64,000 nucleotides of DNA from CBFFRJ01 sp963530515 (GCA_963530515.1 CAUSEC010000017.1:55329-119328); one strand, 5' to 3'. Positions 44,393 through 53,892 are shown, numbered from the stretch's first letter. Translations and numbers: made by a program. The notes: generated by a model not told the origin, from the sequence alone.

Positions 44393-45958
44393 ATGAAAAA
44401 CAAAATTAGCGACCAAATGACAGGTTTGAGCATAAGAAAAAAACTGATGATCTCCTTTGGGATAATATTAGTGTTAATGCTCCTGATGTCCGTCAACTCG
44501 TTTTACCGTCTTAATGAAGCTAAAGATAAAATCTCTAAAATAGTGACAGCAGATTATCCGACCACCGCACTGGGAAATAATCTGATACGCGATGCCAACA
44601 ACTCCTCTATTGATCTGCTCAACATACTTATTGATACTCGCCCTGAAGAAATAGAAAAGCTCAAGCATCAAATCGAGAGCAGAACAAATAAAATCAACGA
44701 GTTGTACGTCACCCTCAACGATGCCGCAGACGATGAACAATCCCAGACCCAACTGACTAAAATAAAGGCCCTGCGCCAGGAATACACCCAGTCACGGGGA
44801 AATGTCATTACTAAACTCGCCACCTCCCGCGACGCGGCAATAGCCGAATATGTCACAACAACCAAGCGTGCAGAAATTAATTACACTGAAGCAATCAATG
44901 CGTTCATCGAATTACAGCGCGATGAAATGCAAACATCTTATGATGACTTCCTGAGCGACTTCTCGGCGAGCCGGCTGGTGATGTCAGGGCTGTTTATACT
45001 GTGTCTTGCCATCGGGATTATCTTGTCAGTAATGATTTCTGCCGCCATTGTTTCGCCACTGAATCAGGCGGTCGAAGCAGCCAGCCGAATTGCCAGCGGC
45101 GATCTCGGCGAAGACATCAAAATTACCTCACGGGATGAAACCGGCCTGCTTGCCCGCGCTATTCATAATATGCAGGAAGAACTCAGACGGATCGTCACAG
45201 ATATTCGCTCTGGCGCAGAAAATATTGCCACCGGCGCCACCCAGATTATGTCGGGCACGCGTGATCTGTCTGCCCGAACGGAAGAACAAGCCAGCTCCAT
45301 CGAAGAAACCGCAGCCTCCATGGAACAAATTTCCGCCACGGTAAAAAATACAACGGATAACACCGTCAATGCCGTGCAGTTGTCTGAGATGGCCAGTTCC
45401 ACCGCGAAAAATAACGGCAAGCTGATGGCGTCATTGACCACTGAAATTCAGAACATCAGCGGTTCAGCGGAAAAAATGTCCGACATTATTAACCTGATTG
45501 ATTCCATCGCCTTCCAGACCAATATTCTGGCGCTAAATGCCGCCGTCGAAGCGGCACGTGCCGGAGAACATGGCCGGGGATTTGCGGTGGTGGCTCAGGA
45601 AGTGCGTAATCTTGCGCAGAAAACCACTACCTCATCGAAAGATATTCGTGCGTTGATCCTCAACGCGAACGAACAAACCGTACGCGGACTGGCGATGGTA
45701 AAAGAAGTGAATACCCGGATGGATGAAATGGTGGTGAACGTCGACAGCGTAACGCACATTTTAAAAGAGATTGAACAGGCCAGTAATGAACAGAGCGACG
45801 GTATTCACCAAATCCATATTGCCATCGGCCAGATTGATACCACCACACAACAGAATGCGGCGCTGGTCGAAGAGTCGGTTGCCGCCTCAAGCATGCTCAA
45901 TGAGCAGGCCAGCTCAATGAATAAACTGGTGAGCGTGTTTCGCTTTTCCGCCGCCTGA
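44393..45958 (+). CDS. Methyl-accepting chemotaxis protein (4HB-HAMP-MCP)
   Basis: A 521-residue chemoreceptor. Membrane segments lie at about 17-38 and 195-217 and enclose a four-helix-bundle sensor. A HAMP domain follows (to about 270), then the cytoplasmic hairpin whose tip is NAAVEAARAGEHGRGFAVVA. The C-terminus ends FRFSAA without the NWETF pentapeptide, so it probably depends on other receptors for efficient CheR/CheB action. AAGGAAAGG precedes the ATG. A FliA-like promoter upstream indicates co-regulation with flagella. A terminator follows. Confidence 0.93.
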   Translation: MKNKISDQMTGLSIRKKLMISFGIILVLMLLMSVNSFYRLNEAKDKISKIVTADYPTTALGNNLIRDANNSSIDLLNILIDTRPEEIEKLKHQIESRTNKINELYVTLNDAADDEQSQTQLTKIKALRQEYTQSRGNVITKLATSRDAAIAEYVTTTKRAEINYTEAINAFIELQRDEMQTSYDDFLSDFSASRLVMSGLFILCLAIGIILSVMISAAIVSPLNQAVEAASRIASGDLGEDIKITSRDETGLLARAIHNMQEELRRIVTDIRSGAENIATGATQIMSGTRDLSARTEEQASSIEETAASMEQISATVKNTTDNTVNAVQLSEMASSTAKNNGKLMASLTTEIQNISGSAEKMSDIINLIDSIAFQTNILALNAAVEAARAGEHGRGFAVVAQEVRNLAQKTTTSSKDIRALILNANEQTVRGLAMVKEVNTRMDEMVVNVDSVTHILKEIEQASNEQSDGIHQIHIAIGQIDTTTQQNAALVEESVAASSMLNEQASSMNKLVSVFRFSAA

Positions 45959-45992
45959 CCGTTAATTACGCGCGCCGCGAACACAAACAACC

Positions 45993-46039
45993 GGCCCGGT
46001 TCCCGCCAGGATAGAGAGGGGGAATCGGGCTGTTTTTTT
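45993..46039 (+). terminator. Terminator of the chemoreceptor gene
   Basis: GGCCCGGTTCCC (45993-46004) pairs with GGGAATCGGGCT (46020-46031, one G-T pair), followed by TTTTTTT. Confidence 0.8.
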
Positions 46040-46092
46040 GCTATCCTTGCTGACTGGCCTTTCCATCCACTCCCTCACAGAAGCTGGTACGC

Positions 46093-47580
46093 ATGAAGAA
46101 AAATGAAAATTATGAATCCCTTACCCGCACCTTCAGTCGCCTGAGTAAATTTTCCCACCTCTCCGCCATCGCCGGATGGGACATGTTCGCCATGATGCCA
46201 CCGGGCGGCAGCACCGCTCGCGGTGAAGCGCTGGCCGAGCTTGGGGTGCTGCAGCATCAGATCCTGACCGACAAACGCGTCGGCGAGTGGCTGCACAATG
46301 CATTAGCCGAAGATCTCAATGATGTGGAGCAGGCCAACCTGCGTGAGATGACCCGTCATTATCAGCAGGCCGCCTTGCTGCCTGAAAGCCTGGTCGAAGC
46401 CAAATCGCTGGCAGGCAGCCGGTGCGAGCACGCCTGGCGCACCCAACGCCCGGCTAATGACTGGGCTGGCTTTAGCGCCAACCTGAAAGAGGTGGTCAAG
46501 CTGAGCCGCCAGGAAGCACACATTCGCGCCGACGCGAAAGGATGCTCCCCTTACGACGCGCTGCTCGACATCTTCGAACCGGACATGACCAGCGCACAGC
46601 TGGATGTACTCTTTGCCGACCTGAAAGCCTGGCTGCCGGATCTGCTGGCAAACGTGGTTGAAAAGCAGTCCCGCGAATCCTTGATTGTCCCGCAAGGCCC
46701 CTTCCCGACCGCCACCCAGCGCGAGCTGGGTTTAGAAGCCATGACTCTGTTGGGCTTTGATTTTAACGCCGGACGACTGGACGTCAGCGCCCATCCGTTC
46801 TGCGGCGGCGTGCCGGAAGATGTGCGCATCACTACCCGCTACGATGAAAACGAACTGCTCAGCGCGCTGTTCGGCGTGGTCCACGAAACCGGGCATGCCC
46901 GTTATGAGCAAAACCTGCCGCGCCAGTGGCTGGGGCAGCCGGTGTCACTGGCACGTTCAACGGCGATTCATGAATCCCAGAGTCTCTTTTTTGAAATGCA
47001 GCTTGGCCGCAGCGATGCGTTCCTGAAACAGCTTCTGCCTGCCATTGTGCAGCGCTTTGGTGCGCAGCCTGCGTTCGAGGAAAGTAACTTTATCGCCTGG
47101 AACCAGCGCGTGAAGCCGGGCTTTATTCGTGTAGATGCCGACGAAGTCAGCTACCCGGCGCACGTGATTCTGCGCTATGAGATTGAACGGGCGCTGATCG
47201 ACGGTGATATCGAGGTGGACGACATTCCCGGCCTGTGGAATGAGAAAATGCAGGCATGGCTGGGCTTGTCTACCGAGGGCAACTATCAGAATGGTTGTAT
47301 GCAGGACATCCACTGGACGGACGGCGGTTTTGGCTACTTCCCGTCTTACACGCTGGGTGCCATGTATGCCGCGCAACTGTTCAATGCTGCCCGCACCGCA
47401 TTACCGGGACTGGATAACGCCGTCGCCAACGGCGATTTCTCCGCCCTGTTTGACTGGCTGCGCCAGAACATCTGGCAGCACGGCAGCCGTTTCTCCACCT
47501 CACAGTTGATTGAGCAGGCCACGGGGGAAGCCCTGAACAGCCGCTACTTCCGTGAGCATTTAACAACGCGGTATTTGTAA
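46093..47580 (+). CDS. M32 family metallocarboxypeptidase
   Basis: A 495-residue carboxypeptidase Taq-like enzyme. The zinc motif HETGH lies at residues 264-268, with the catalytic Glu inside and the third ligand Glu in the ESQSLFFE segment about 30 residues later. It trims C-terminal residues of peptides in the cytosol. K-12 lacks M32; it occurs in a few other enterobacteria. It is the last of four genes between ynfM and asr. A REP element and GC palindrome follow. Confidence 0.9.
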   Translation: MKKNENYESLTRTFSRLSKFSHLSAIAGWDMFAMMPPGGSTARGEALAELGVLQHQILTDKRVGEWLHNALAEDLNDVEQANLREMTRHYQQAALLPESLVEAKSLAGSRCEHAWRTQRPANDWAGFSANLKEVVKLSRQEAHIRADAKGCSPYDALLDIFEPDMTSAQLDVLFADLKAWLPDLLANVVEKQSRESLIVPQGPFPTATQRELGLEAMTLLGFDFNAGRLDVSAHPFCGGVPEDVRITTRYDENELLSALFGVVHETGHARYEQNLPRQWLGQPVSLARSTAIHESQSLFFEMQLGRSDAFLKQLLPAIVQRFGAQPAFEESNFIAWNQRVKPGFIRVDADEVSYPAHVILRYEIERALIDGDIEVDDIPGLWNEKMQAWLGLSTEGNYQNGCMQDIHWTDGGFGYFPSYTLGAMYAAQLFNAARTALPGLDNAVANGDFSALFDWLRQNIWQHGSRFSTSQLIEQATGEALNSRYFREHLTTRYL

Positions 47581-47590
47581 GCCTCTCAGC

Positions 47591-47709
47591 GCCGGATGAC
47601 GGCTAACGCCTTATCCGGCCTACGGTTTCACGCTTTTCCCTCTTGCCACGCTCGCAGGCAGCTCGCTTTTCCCCCTCGCCCCTTTGGGGAGAGGGCCGGG
47701 GTGAGGGGA
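47591..47709. repeat. REP element and GC-rich palindromic repeat
   Basis: Bases 47591-47623 (GCCGGATGACGGCTAACGCC ... GGCCTAC) are a REP element. Bases 47671-47709 are a palindrome with arms CCCCTCGCCCC and GGGGTGAGGGG, the same type as at 355 and 53893-54236. Both lie between the M32 gene and asr. Confidence 0.78.
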
Positions 47710-47733
47710 AAAATGCCGCCACTCCTCGTTTTG

Positions 47734-47747
47734 TACATCCCGTTACA
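47734..47747 (+). promoter_or_regulatory. RstA-like box upstream of asr
   Basis: TACATCCCGTTACA matches the RstA box TACATNTNGTTACA at all but one fixed base. It lies 105 bp before the asr start. E. coli asr is activated by the RstAB system in acid. Confidence 0.75.
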
Positions 47748-47851
47748 CGCTGAAACCAATGACTCACGGAAGGGTTGTGTTTACAGGGATATAGTGTTTT
47801 CAACGGCCCCGCAGTGGGGTTGAATGAAAAACCAAATTCGAGGATATCAGA

Positions 47852-48262
47852 ATGAAAAAAGTATTAGCTCTGGTTGTTGCCGCTGCAATGGGTCTGTCTT
47901 CTGTTGCTTTCGCTGCTGACACTGCTACCACCACCGTGGCACCGGCTGCAACCACCGCAACTGCGACAACTGCTGCACCGGCTGCGAAAGCGCCAGTGAA
48001 AAAAGTTCACAAGCATAAGAAAGCCGCAGTACAGAAAGCGCAGGCTGCCAAAGTGAAAAAACATCACAAAAAAGCGGCCACTAAACCGGCTGTAGAGCAG
48101 AAAGCGCAGGCGGCTAAAACCACCAAGCATCATAAAAAACACGTGAAACACGCCGCTAAACCGGCTGTAGAACAGAAAGCACAAGCGGCTAAAACCACTA
48201 AGCACCACAAAAAACACGTGAAACACGTTGCTGCTAAACCTGCTGCTCAGCCAGCTGCATAA
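47852..48262 (+). CDS. asr: Acid shock protein Asr (long variant)
   Basis: A 136-residue basic secreted protein. The signal peptide (residues 1-21, ending AFAA) is near-identical to E. coli Asr. The rest is Lys-, Ala- and His-rich and built of repeats: the block VEQKAQAAKTTKHHKKHVKH occurs twice, and a similar one precedes it. E. coli Asr has 102 residues, so this is an expanded form. Asr is induced by acid, and a role in stabilising periplasmic proteins has been proposed. An RstA-like box is upstream and a terminator downstream. Confidence 0.94.
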   Translation: MKKVLALVVAAAMGLSSVAFAADTATTTVAPAATTATATTAAPAAKAPVKKVHKHKKAAVQKAQAAKVKKHHKKAATKPAVEQKAQAAKTTKHHKKHVKHAAKPAVEQKAQAAKTTKHHKKHVKHVAAKPAAQPAA

Positions 48263-48306
48263 GTTACCGTGTAACACCTGCCTGATAGCAAGGTAGAGTC
48301 TGACAT

Positions 48307-48339
48307 CGGCGCTGAACCTTCGGGTAAAGCGCCGTTTTT
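48307..48339 (+). terminator. Terminator of asr
   Basis: CGGCGCT (48307-48313) and AGCGCCG (48328-48334) form a stem, followed by TTTTT. Confidence 0.88.
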
Positions 48340-48352
48340 CTCTGGAGGGCGT

Positions 48353-48436
48353 ATGCTGCGACGTTACCGTTTTGAGTTTATTTTGCTGATGTTGATTATC
48401 TGCGCGCTCATCGCCTTCCGGTTCTATCTTTCCTGA
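48353..48436 (+). CDS. ydgU: Small membrane protein YdgU
   Basis: A 27-residue peptide: a basic start (MLRRYRFE), a hydrophobic helix (FILLMLIICALIAF), ending RFYLS. It is near-identical to E. coli YdgU, found in the same place after asr. TGGAGG lies five bases before the ATG. It is a single-span inner-membrane protein of unknown function, in the acid-response operon. Confidence 0.93.
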   Translation: MLRRYRFEFILLMLIICALIAFRFYLS

Positions 48437-48535
48437 TGTAGCACGCTGATTTTACTCCCACTTTTTAACCGTCCCGTCTATAGTTAAGTACCAGGGTTAC
48501 TTTTAAAAAACATAATTACCCCACCAGAGTGAGAT

Positions 48536-49354
48536 ATGCGAAAAACCGCTGTGCTATTACTGGGATCGATTTTTCTTTTCTCCGCGAACGGTCATGCTGA
48601 TGATGGCGACGAAAACGCCATCAGCGCCCGTGATGTGAAAACCCTGTTTTTTGGTCAGGATGACAGAGTCCCCGTCTCTGCGCCCACGCGATCGCCGTGG
48701 GATGCCATCGGCCAGCTGGAAACAGCGAGCGGCAATCTGTGTACCGCCACCCTGATTTCCCCTCATCTGGCCCTTACCGCCGGACACTGCCTGTTGACGC
48801 CGCCGCACGGTAAACCAGACAAAGCCATCGCTCTGCGTTTTGTGTCGCAAAAAGGCAGCTGGCGCTATGAGATCCACGGCATTGAAGGTCGTGTGGATTC
48901 ATCGCTGGGTAAACGGCTTAAGGCCGACGGTGATGGCTGGATTGTGCCCGCCTCCGCCGCCTCCTGGGATTTCGGCCTGATAATTCTGCGCAACCCGCCC
49001 TCCGGCATTACGCCGCTGCCTATTTTTGTGGGGGACAAAGACGCATTGACTGAGGCGCTGAAAGCGGCAGACCGCAAAGTTACCCAGTCAGGTTACCCGG
49101 TTGACCATCTGGATACGCTGTATACACACCACGACTGTGTGGTGACCGGCTGGGCGCAGAACAGCGTGCTGTCGCACCAGTGCGATACCCTGCCCGGTGA
49201 CAGCGGCTCGCCGCTGATGCTCAAAACCCCGGAAGGCTGGCAGTTGATAGCGGTACAAAGCTCGGCCCCGGCGGCGAAAGATCGCTGGCGCGCCGACAAC
49301 CGCGCCATCTCCGTCACCGGTTTTCGTGACAAGCTCGAAGCACTCTCGCAGTAA
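48536..49354 (+). CDS. ydgD: Periplasmic trypsin-like serine protease YdgD
   Basis: A 272-residue secreted protease of the S1B family. The signal peptide ends near residue 21 (GHAD). The catalytic triad is visible: His in LTAGHC, Asp in ASWDFGL, Ser in GDSGSP. It matches E. coli YdgD, which lies after asr and ydgU as here. The substrate is unknown; Asr cleavage has been suggested by the neighbourhood. Confidence 0.92.
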   Translation: MRKTAVLLLGSIFLFSANGHADDGDENAISARDVKTLFFGQDDRVPVSAPTRSPWDAIGQLETASGNLCTATLISPHLALTAGHCLLTPPHGKPDKAIALRFVSQKGSWRYEIHGIEGRVDSSLGKRLKADGDGWIVPASAASWDFGLIILRNPPSGITPLPIFVGDKDALTEALKAADRKVTQSGYPVDHLDTLYTHHDCVVTGWAQNSVLSHQCDTLPGDSGSPLMLKTPEGWQLIAVQSSAPAAKDRWRADNRAISVTGFRDKLEALSQ

Positions 49355-49355
49355 C

Positions 49356-51521
49356 CTACCCCTGCTTTTGCTGCTGGCGCAGCGTTAAAATGTGCGCCAG
49401 CGGCATCGGCTCACTGAAGAAATAGCCCTGTAGCTGATCGCACCCGGCGAGGCGTAGCAACTTCATCTGTTTTTCGTTTTCCACCCCTTCAGCCACCACC
49501 AGCATGCCCAGCGCACTGGCGATACGGATAGTCCCGCTGACCAGCGCCGAGGCTTGCTCATCGTCATCCACCAGCCCGGCCAGTGATTTGTCGATTTTGA
49601 TGGTTTCAAAATGGAAGCGGCGCAGATAACCAATACTCGAATAGCCGGTGCCAAAATCATCCAGCGCCACCGCCGTTCCCAGCGCTTTGAGGTTAGTGAC
49701 CGCAGAATGCGCACGTTCCGGGTTTTCCAGTACGTAGGTTTCGGTCACTTCCAGCTGCAGGCGCGCCGCCGGGAAGCGGGTGCTCTCCAGCGCGCTGGCC
49801 ACTTTCGACTCGAAATCCGGATCACGGAACTGTGCCGGAGAGATATTGACCGACAGCTTGAGGTCGCTGAACGGTTGCAGATCGTTACAGGCGCGGCGCA
49901 GCACAAACTGACCCAGGGCATAAATCAGCCCGCTGGTTTCGGCAATGGGAATAAACTCGTCGGGTTTAAGCTCGCCACTGGGGCGACGCGGCCAGCGCAC
50001 CAGCGCCTCGACGCCCGTCATGGCCAGACTGCGGGCATCGACAATCGGCTGATACCAGACGTCGAACTCGTCGGCATCCAGACCACTGCGAATATCATTC
50101 TCGATCATCAGTTGCCGCTCGCGCACGCTGTTAAGCTCGGCATCATAGTGGGTGACGCGGCCTTTGCCGGTGCTTTTTGAGTGGTACATGGCGATGTCGG
50201 CGCGGCGGAAAAGCTCGGAGCTGGAGGTGGTCATCAGCGTTCCACTGGCGATCCCGATGCTGGCCCCGATGTGAATCGTTCGTTTGCTGACTTTGATCGG
50301 TTTGTTCAGTGCTTCCAGCGCTTTTGCTGCAAAATCAGCGGCTTTTTCTTCTGCCCAGGGGCCGCTGATGGTCATGGCAAATTCATCGCCCCCCATGCGC
50401 ACCAGGGTGCCATCCGTAGGTACTTTTTCACTCAGGATCTGGGCGACGGTGACAATCAACCGGTCGCCGACGTCATGCCCGTAGATATCGTTGACGTCCT
50501 TGAAGCCATCAAGATCGATAAACACCACGCTGATGCGGTTGGTGTCACCCATCGCGCTTAAGTTATCGAGTTTTTCAATCAGTGCGCGGCGGTTAGGCAA
50601 GCGGCTGAGCCAGTCGGTAAAGGCAATGCGGCGGGCAATTTTCTCCCCTTTCGCCAGCTTATACAGCCCGGCGCTGCTGAGCACGATAAACAGCAAAATC
50701 AGCCCTGAGGCTAACATGGCAATCTGGCGAATGTTATCCGCCGCGGCGTTGGCTGCTTCAGCACCCGGCAGGCGCGGGTTCCAGTTCAGCCAGCCCAGCA
50801 CTTCACCTGCCGAGCTTTCCAGCGGCACGCTGGAGAGATCCGGTTTTTCTGCTGTAAAGGCCAGGCCGGATATCTGGAAGGTATCACCCAAATCATTGAG
50901 AATTTGTTTGTTGAGGTGGCGGGTGATCACCAGATAGCGGCGCATGTCGCCCACATTTTGTAACTGGCCGATCATCGGGCGAATAATACTGATGCCAATA
51001 AAGGCCACCCCTTCCCGGGTGCGGGTGATCCCGGCGTAAATCTGATTGTTCTCTTCAAGCCCGGCGGCATTGTTACGAATCAGGGCCTGCAGGCCGCGGC
51101 CAAAAAAGTCGAGTGAGTGTTCATTAAACGGCGTGCTACGAAACGATCCCCACACCACATTGAAGTTTTCATCCAGCACGAAGGTGCCATCATAGAGATT
51201 ATTGACTTTGAACCCGGCCCCCCAGGTGTGGTAAAGCCACTGGGCATCCAGCTGCGGGCGATACACTTCACGCACCGCGTCATCCCAGACGGCGTTATCA
51301 ATGACCAGAGATTTCACCCGATTCACCGAGGTCTGAATCGCCCCCTGCACCGATAATGCCGTGCGGTGTTCATCAATTTCATTGGTTTTGGTGCTGATGA
51401 GATGCAAAGACAGGTACAGCAGGGCAACAATGGAAACAATTAAGCCAATACCCGCCATAAAGACCATGACGAACAGTGTTTTTGCGCGCGGAATATTACG
51501 CCAGCTAAACGGGTTCAACAT
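49356..51521 (-). CDS. CHASE4-GGDEF-EAL cyclic-di-GMP signalling protein
   Basis: A 721-residue inner-membrane protein. Membrane segments at about 14-37 and 268-290 enclose a CHASE4-type periplasmic sensor. A GGDEF domain (motif MGGDEFAM) and an EAL domain (EALVRW) follow. The EAL residues Asn (SVNIS), Glu (EVTET), Asp-Asp (LDDFGTGY), Lys (IKIDK) and Glu (VAEGVE) are all present, so phosphodiesterase activity is likely. The GGDEF signature is intact, and no RxxD inhibition site precedes it. It is convergent with ydgD, with one base between stops. Not in this place in K-12. Confidence 0.9.
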   Translation of the reverse strand: MLNPFSWRNIPRAKTLFVMVFMAGIGLIVSIVALLYLSLHLISTKTNEIDEHRTALSVQGAIQTSVNRVKSLVIDNAVWDDAVREVYRPQLDAQWLYHTWGAGFKVNNLYDGTFVLDENFNVVWGSFRSTPFNEHSLDFFGRGLQALIRNNAAGLEENNQIYAGITRTREGVAFIGISIIRPMIGQLQNVGDMRRYLVITRHLNKQILNDLGDTFQISGLAFTAEKPDLSSVPLESSAGEVLGWLNWNPRLPGAEAANAAADNIRQIAMLASGLILLFIVLSSAGLYKLAKGEKIARRIAFTDWLSRLPNRRALIEKLDNLSAMGDTNRISVVFIDLDGFKDVNDIYGHDVGDRLIVTVAQILSEKVPTDGTLVRMGGDEFAMTISGPWAEEKAADFAAKALEALNKPIKVSKRTIHIGASIGIASGTLMTTSSSELFRRADIAMYHSKSTGKGRVTHYDAELNSVRERQLMIENDIRSGLDADEFDVWYQPIVDARSLAMTGVEALVRWPRRPSGELKPDEFIPIAETSGLIYALGQFVLRRACNDLQPFSDLKLSVNISPAQFRDPDFESKVASALESTRFPAARLQLEVTETYVLENPERAHSAVTNLKALGTAVALDDFGTGYSSIGYLRRFHFETIKIDKSLAGLVDDDEQASALVSGTIRIASALGMLVVAEGVENEKQMKLLRLAGCDQLQGYFFSEPMPLAHILTLRQQQKQG

Positions 51522-51630
51522 TCTCCATCCCTCATATCCTGGCCGAATAAAAGTAATCGTTTGTTTTTCGTTAGCTTAAGCGTAATACAGAAGAGAAAAT
51601 TCGCTGCCACTCATTGCGGCAGCGAACGCA

Positions 51631-51960
51631 TCAGGCGAGTTTTATTAAAATCATGCCCAGAATTAACAGCACCAGCCCGGCCCAGCCTTTTTTATTCAGC
51701 CGCTGGCCGAACAGGATCCAGCCTGCGGCAAGGGTCGCGGCGATACCAAAACCACCCCACAGGGCGTAGGCCACGGATAAATCAATGCCTTTTACCGCCT
51801 GCGACAGCGCACTGAACGCGCCAAGCACCGCCAGTAATGACCCGACACCGTACAGCTTATGGCGAAAACCTGAGGAGAATTTCAGTAAAATATTGCCGAT
51901 AATTTCGAGGATAATCGCCAGCGCCAGCCAGGCGGCGTGAATCCATTCAAACTGTTGCAT
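51631..51960 (-). CDS. mdtI: Spermidine exporter subunit MdtI
   Basis: A 109-residue small multidrug resistance family protein with four membrane segments. It matches E. coli MdtI (LSVAYALWGGFGIAATLAAG). It forms a heterodimer with MdtJ that exports spermidine. It starts 14 bases inside the end of mdtJ, so the two are translationally coupled. Confidence 0.95.
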   Translation of the reverse strand: MQQFEWIHAAWLALAIILEIIGNILLKFSSGFRHKLYGVGSLLAVLGAFSALSQAVKGIDLSVAYALWGGFGIAATLAAGWILFGQRLNKKGWAGLVLLILGMILIKLA

Positions 51961-52309
51961 TTGAATGCTCCTGCTTCGCTGCTTTCACCGTGCGGGTCCC
52001 GGATTTAATCAGAACGATCCCGCAGACCAGCGTTGCCAGTCCGGCCACCTTCATAACGGTGAGCGTTTCGCCAAAGATGGCCACACTGAACAGGGTAATC
52101 AGCAGGATACCAATCCCCTCCCACAATGCGTAAGCCACGCCGAGGGCAATCTTTTTAACCGCGAACGACAGGAAAATATAGGAGATGGCGATCATCACCA
52201 GCATTAAAATGAATCCCGCGTTGCCGCCAGATTCCGTTGCCCATTTCATCGACAGGGTGCCAGTAATTTCAGCCACGATGGCCAGTGCTAATAATATCCA
52301 GTAAAACAT
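51947..52309 (-). CDS. mdtJ: Spermidine exporter subunit MdtJ
   Basis: A 120-residue SMR protein, first in the mdtJI operon. The SYIFLSFAVKKIALGVAYAL segment and LVCGIVLIKSGTR near the end match E. coli MdtJ. AGGAGAAG precedes the ATG at 52309; the frame remains open to 52342 but without a counterpart. With SpeG it forms the polyamine-protection set. Confidence 0.95.
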   Translation of the reverse strand: MFYWILLALAIVAEITGTLSMKWATESGGNAGFILMLVMIAISYIFLSFAVKKIALGVAYALWEGIGILLITLFSVAIFGETLTVMKVAGLATLVCGIVLIKSGTRTVKAAKQEHSNATV

Positions 52310-52693
52310 GATTCTTCTCCTGCTTGAGAATAAATACAGCAAGACTTACCCGCGCGGGGAAGCCAAAAATAAAAAGTAAAAACAGGCAGAGAGAAGGAGA
52401 CTACAGCGCGTTGCGCCAGTGTTGTTCACCGCACAGCAGGCAGGTAAAGGAGAGTTGGAGGGAACGACCAGAAATAAAGGTTCTGAACAGATTATCCATA
52501 AAATTACAATTTCCGCGCCTTGCTTCTCATCGTGGCGGAACGATTGTCCTCAGTAGCAAACACGCCTCATATTTAACACTAATGAGATTTTACTCACAAG
52601 CGATTTGCAATTCTTTACGCCAAAAACAAGTGCTTATCGGGTATTTTAATCCTGCCCTCTGTTTTCCAGAGGGCAGTTTAAGAATAAGTCTGA
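52310..52693. other. Intergenic region with hairpin, no gene found
   Basis: About 380 bp between mdtJ and the AI-2E-family gene. A perfect 10-bp hairpin, CTGCCCTCTG-TTTTC-CAGAGGGCAG at 52652-52676, lies 18 bp after the AI-2E gene stop and probably ends its transcript. The rest carries the mdtJI promoter; I see no gene. Confidence 0.6.
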
Positions 52694-53770
52694 TTACTCT
52701 CCGGCTTTTTCTGCCATCGCCCGTTCTTCCGCCAGTAAATTCCAGGACGAAATAAAAAGCCCTGCAATTAATGGCCCCAGCACAAAACCATTAATACCGA
52801 AGAACTGCAGGCCACCAAGCGTGGTGAGCAGGATTAAATAATCCGGCATGCGGGTATCTTTCCCGACCAGCAGCGGGCGAAGAATATTGTCCGCAAGGCC
52901 GACCACAACAACAAAATAGAACGTCATCGCGATAGCGGTGCCCGTTTCTCCAGTGGAGAAGAGGAAAATCACCGCCGGGATCCAGATTATCGCCGTGCCC
53001 ACCGCCGGAATCAGCGACATAAAGGCCATCAGCGCCGACCACAGCAGGCTGCCGTTAAAGCCCGCAAACCAGAACGCCGCGCCGCCTAGAGCGCCCTGCA
53101 CAATGGCCACCACCAGCGTGCCTTTCACCGTCGCGCGGGAAACACCGGCAAATTTATGGAACAGGCGGCGTTTAATTTTGTCGGTCAGCGGAATGGCGAC
53201 GAATATTTTACGTACCAGTTTTGAACCGTCTTTGAGTAAAAAGAACAGCAGATAAACCATCATACAAAAACCAATGGTCAGCCCAAGGGTATTTTTCCCG
53301 ATGACCACTGCGCTGCCCGCGAGATAACGCCCTGCGCCTAATGCCAGGCTGGAGATTTTTTCCCGGATGGTGCTGACGGAGTCAAAGTCGTTATCGCGCA
53401 GATAACTTCTTGCCCAGTCAGGCAAATGTGCGATGCCATCACTCAATAATTGCGGCAGATCGGTGGCGTTATTTTGTAAACGCTGATAGAGCGCATTGAG
53501 TTCAACGATTAATGATGAAATCACCATCATGAGTGGAATAAACACAATCACGCATATCAGCAGTACGGTAAGTAAAGAGGCCACACCGTCACGCCCGCGC
53601 AGTAATACACTGAGCTTAATACGCAGTGGGTAAAAAATAAGCGCTAAAATTACGGCCCAAATAATGGCGGAATAATAGGGTTGGATCAGGCTGAAAAAGG
53701 CCATGCTGACCAATAACAGCAACACAATAAAAAAGAAATTATTCACTTTCAACGTCGTCATCTTCGCCAT
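52694..53770 (-). CDS. AI-2E family transporter
   Basis: A 358-residue protein with about eight membrane segments. The late region IPAVGTAIIWIPAVIF and GLADNILRPLLVGKD are the marks of the AI-2E/PerM/YdiK family. It is in the place of E. coli tqsA but does not align with TqsA beyond family level, so no name is given. Possible roles are export of a small solute or AI-2 control. Confidence 0.85.
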   Translation of the reverse strand: MAKMTTLKVNNFFFIVLLLLVSMAFFSLIQPYYSAIIWAVILALIFYPLRIKLSVLLRGRDGVASLLTVLLICVIVFIPLMMVISSLIVELNALYQRLQNNATDLPQLLSDGIAHLPDWARSYLRDNDFDSVSTIREKISSLALGAGRYLAGSAVVIGKNTLGLTIGFCMMVYLLFFLLKDGSKLVRKIFVAIPLTDKIKRRLFHKFAGVSRATVKGTLVVAIVQGALGGAAFWFAGFNGSLLWSALMAFMSLIPAVGTAIIWIPAVIFLFSTGETGTAIAMTFYFVVVVGLADNILRPLLVGKDTRMPDYLILLTTLGGLQFFGINGFVLGPLIAGLFISSWNLLAEERAMAEKAGE

Positions 53771-53892
53771 CCATTGGTTAAACTGTTGATAAGTGTAGTG
53801 CGTATCTTATTGATTGTAAAAAGCCTGGGTGTGGGGCTGGCAATGAATGAGGGATTAAATGGGGAGCTACATTGTTAATTTGAGCGGTTTTT

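Noticed and set aside
52694..53770. Calling the AI-2E-family gene tqsA from its place near mdtJI
   Set aside because: The residues do not match E. coli TqsA beyond the general family pattern.
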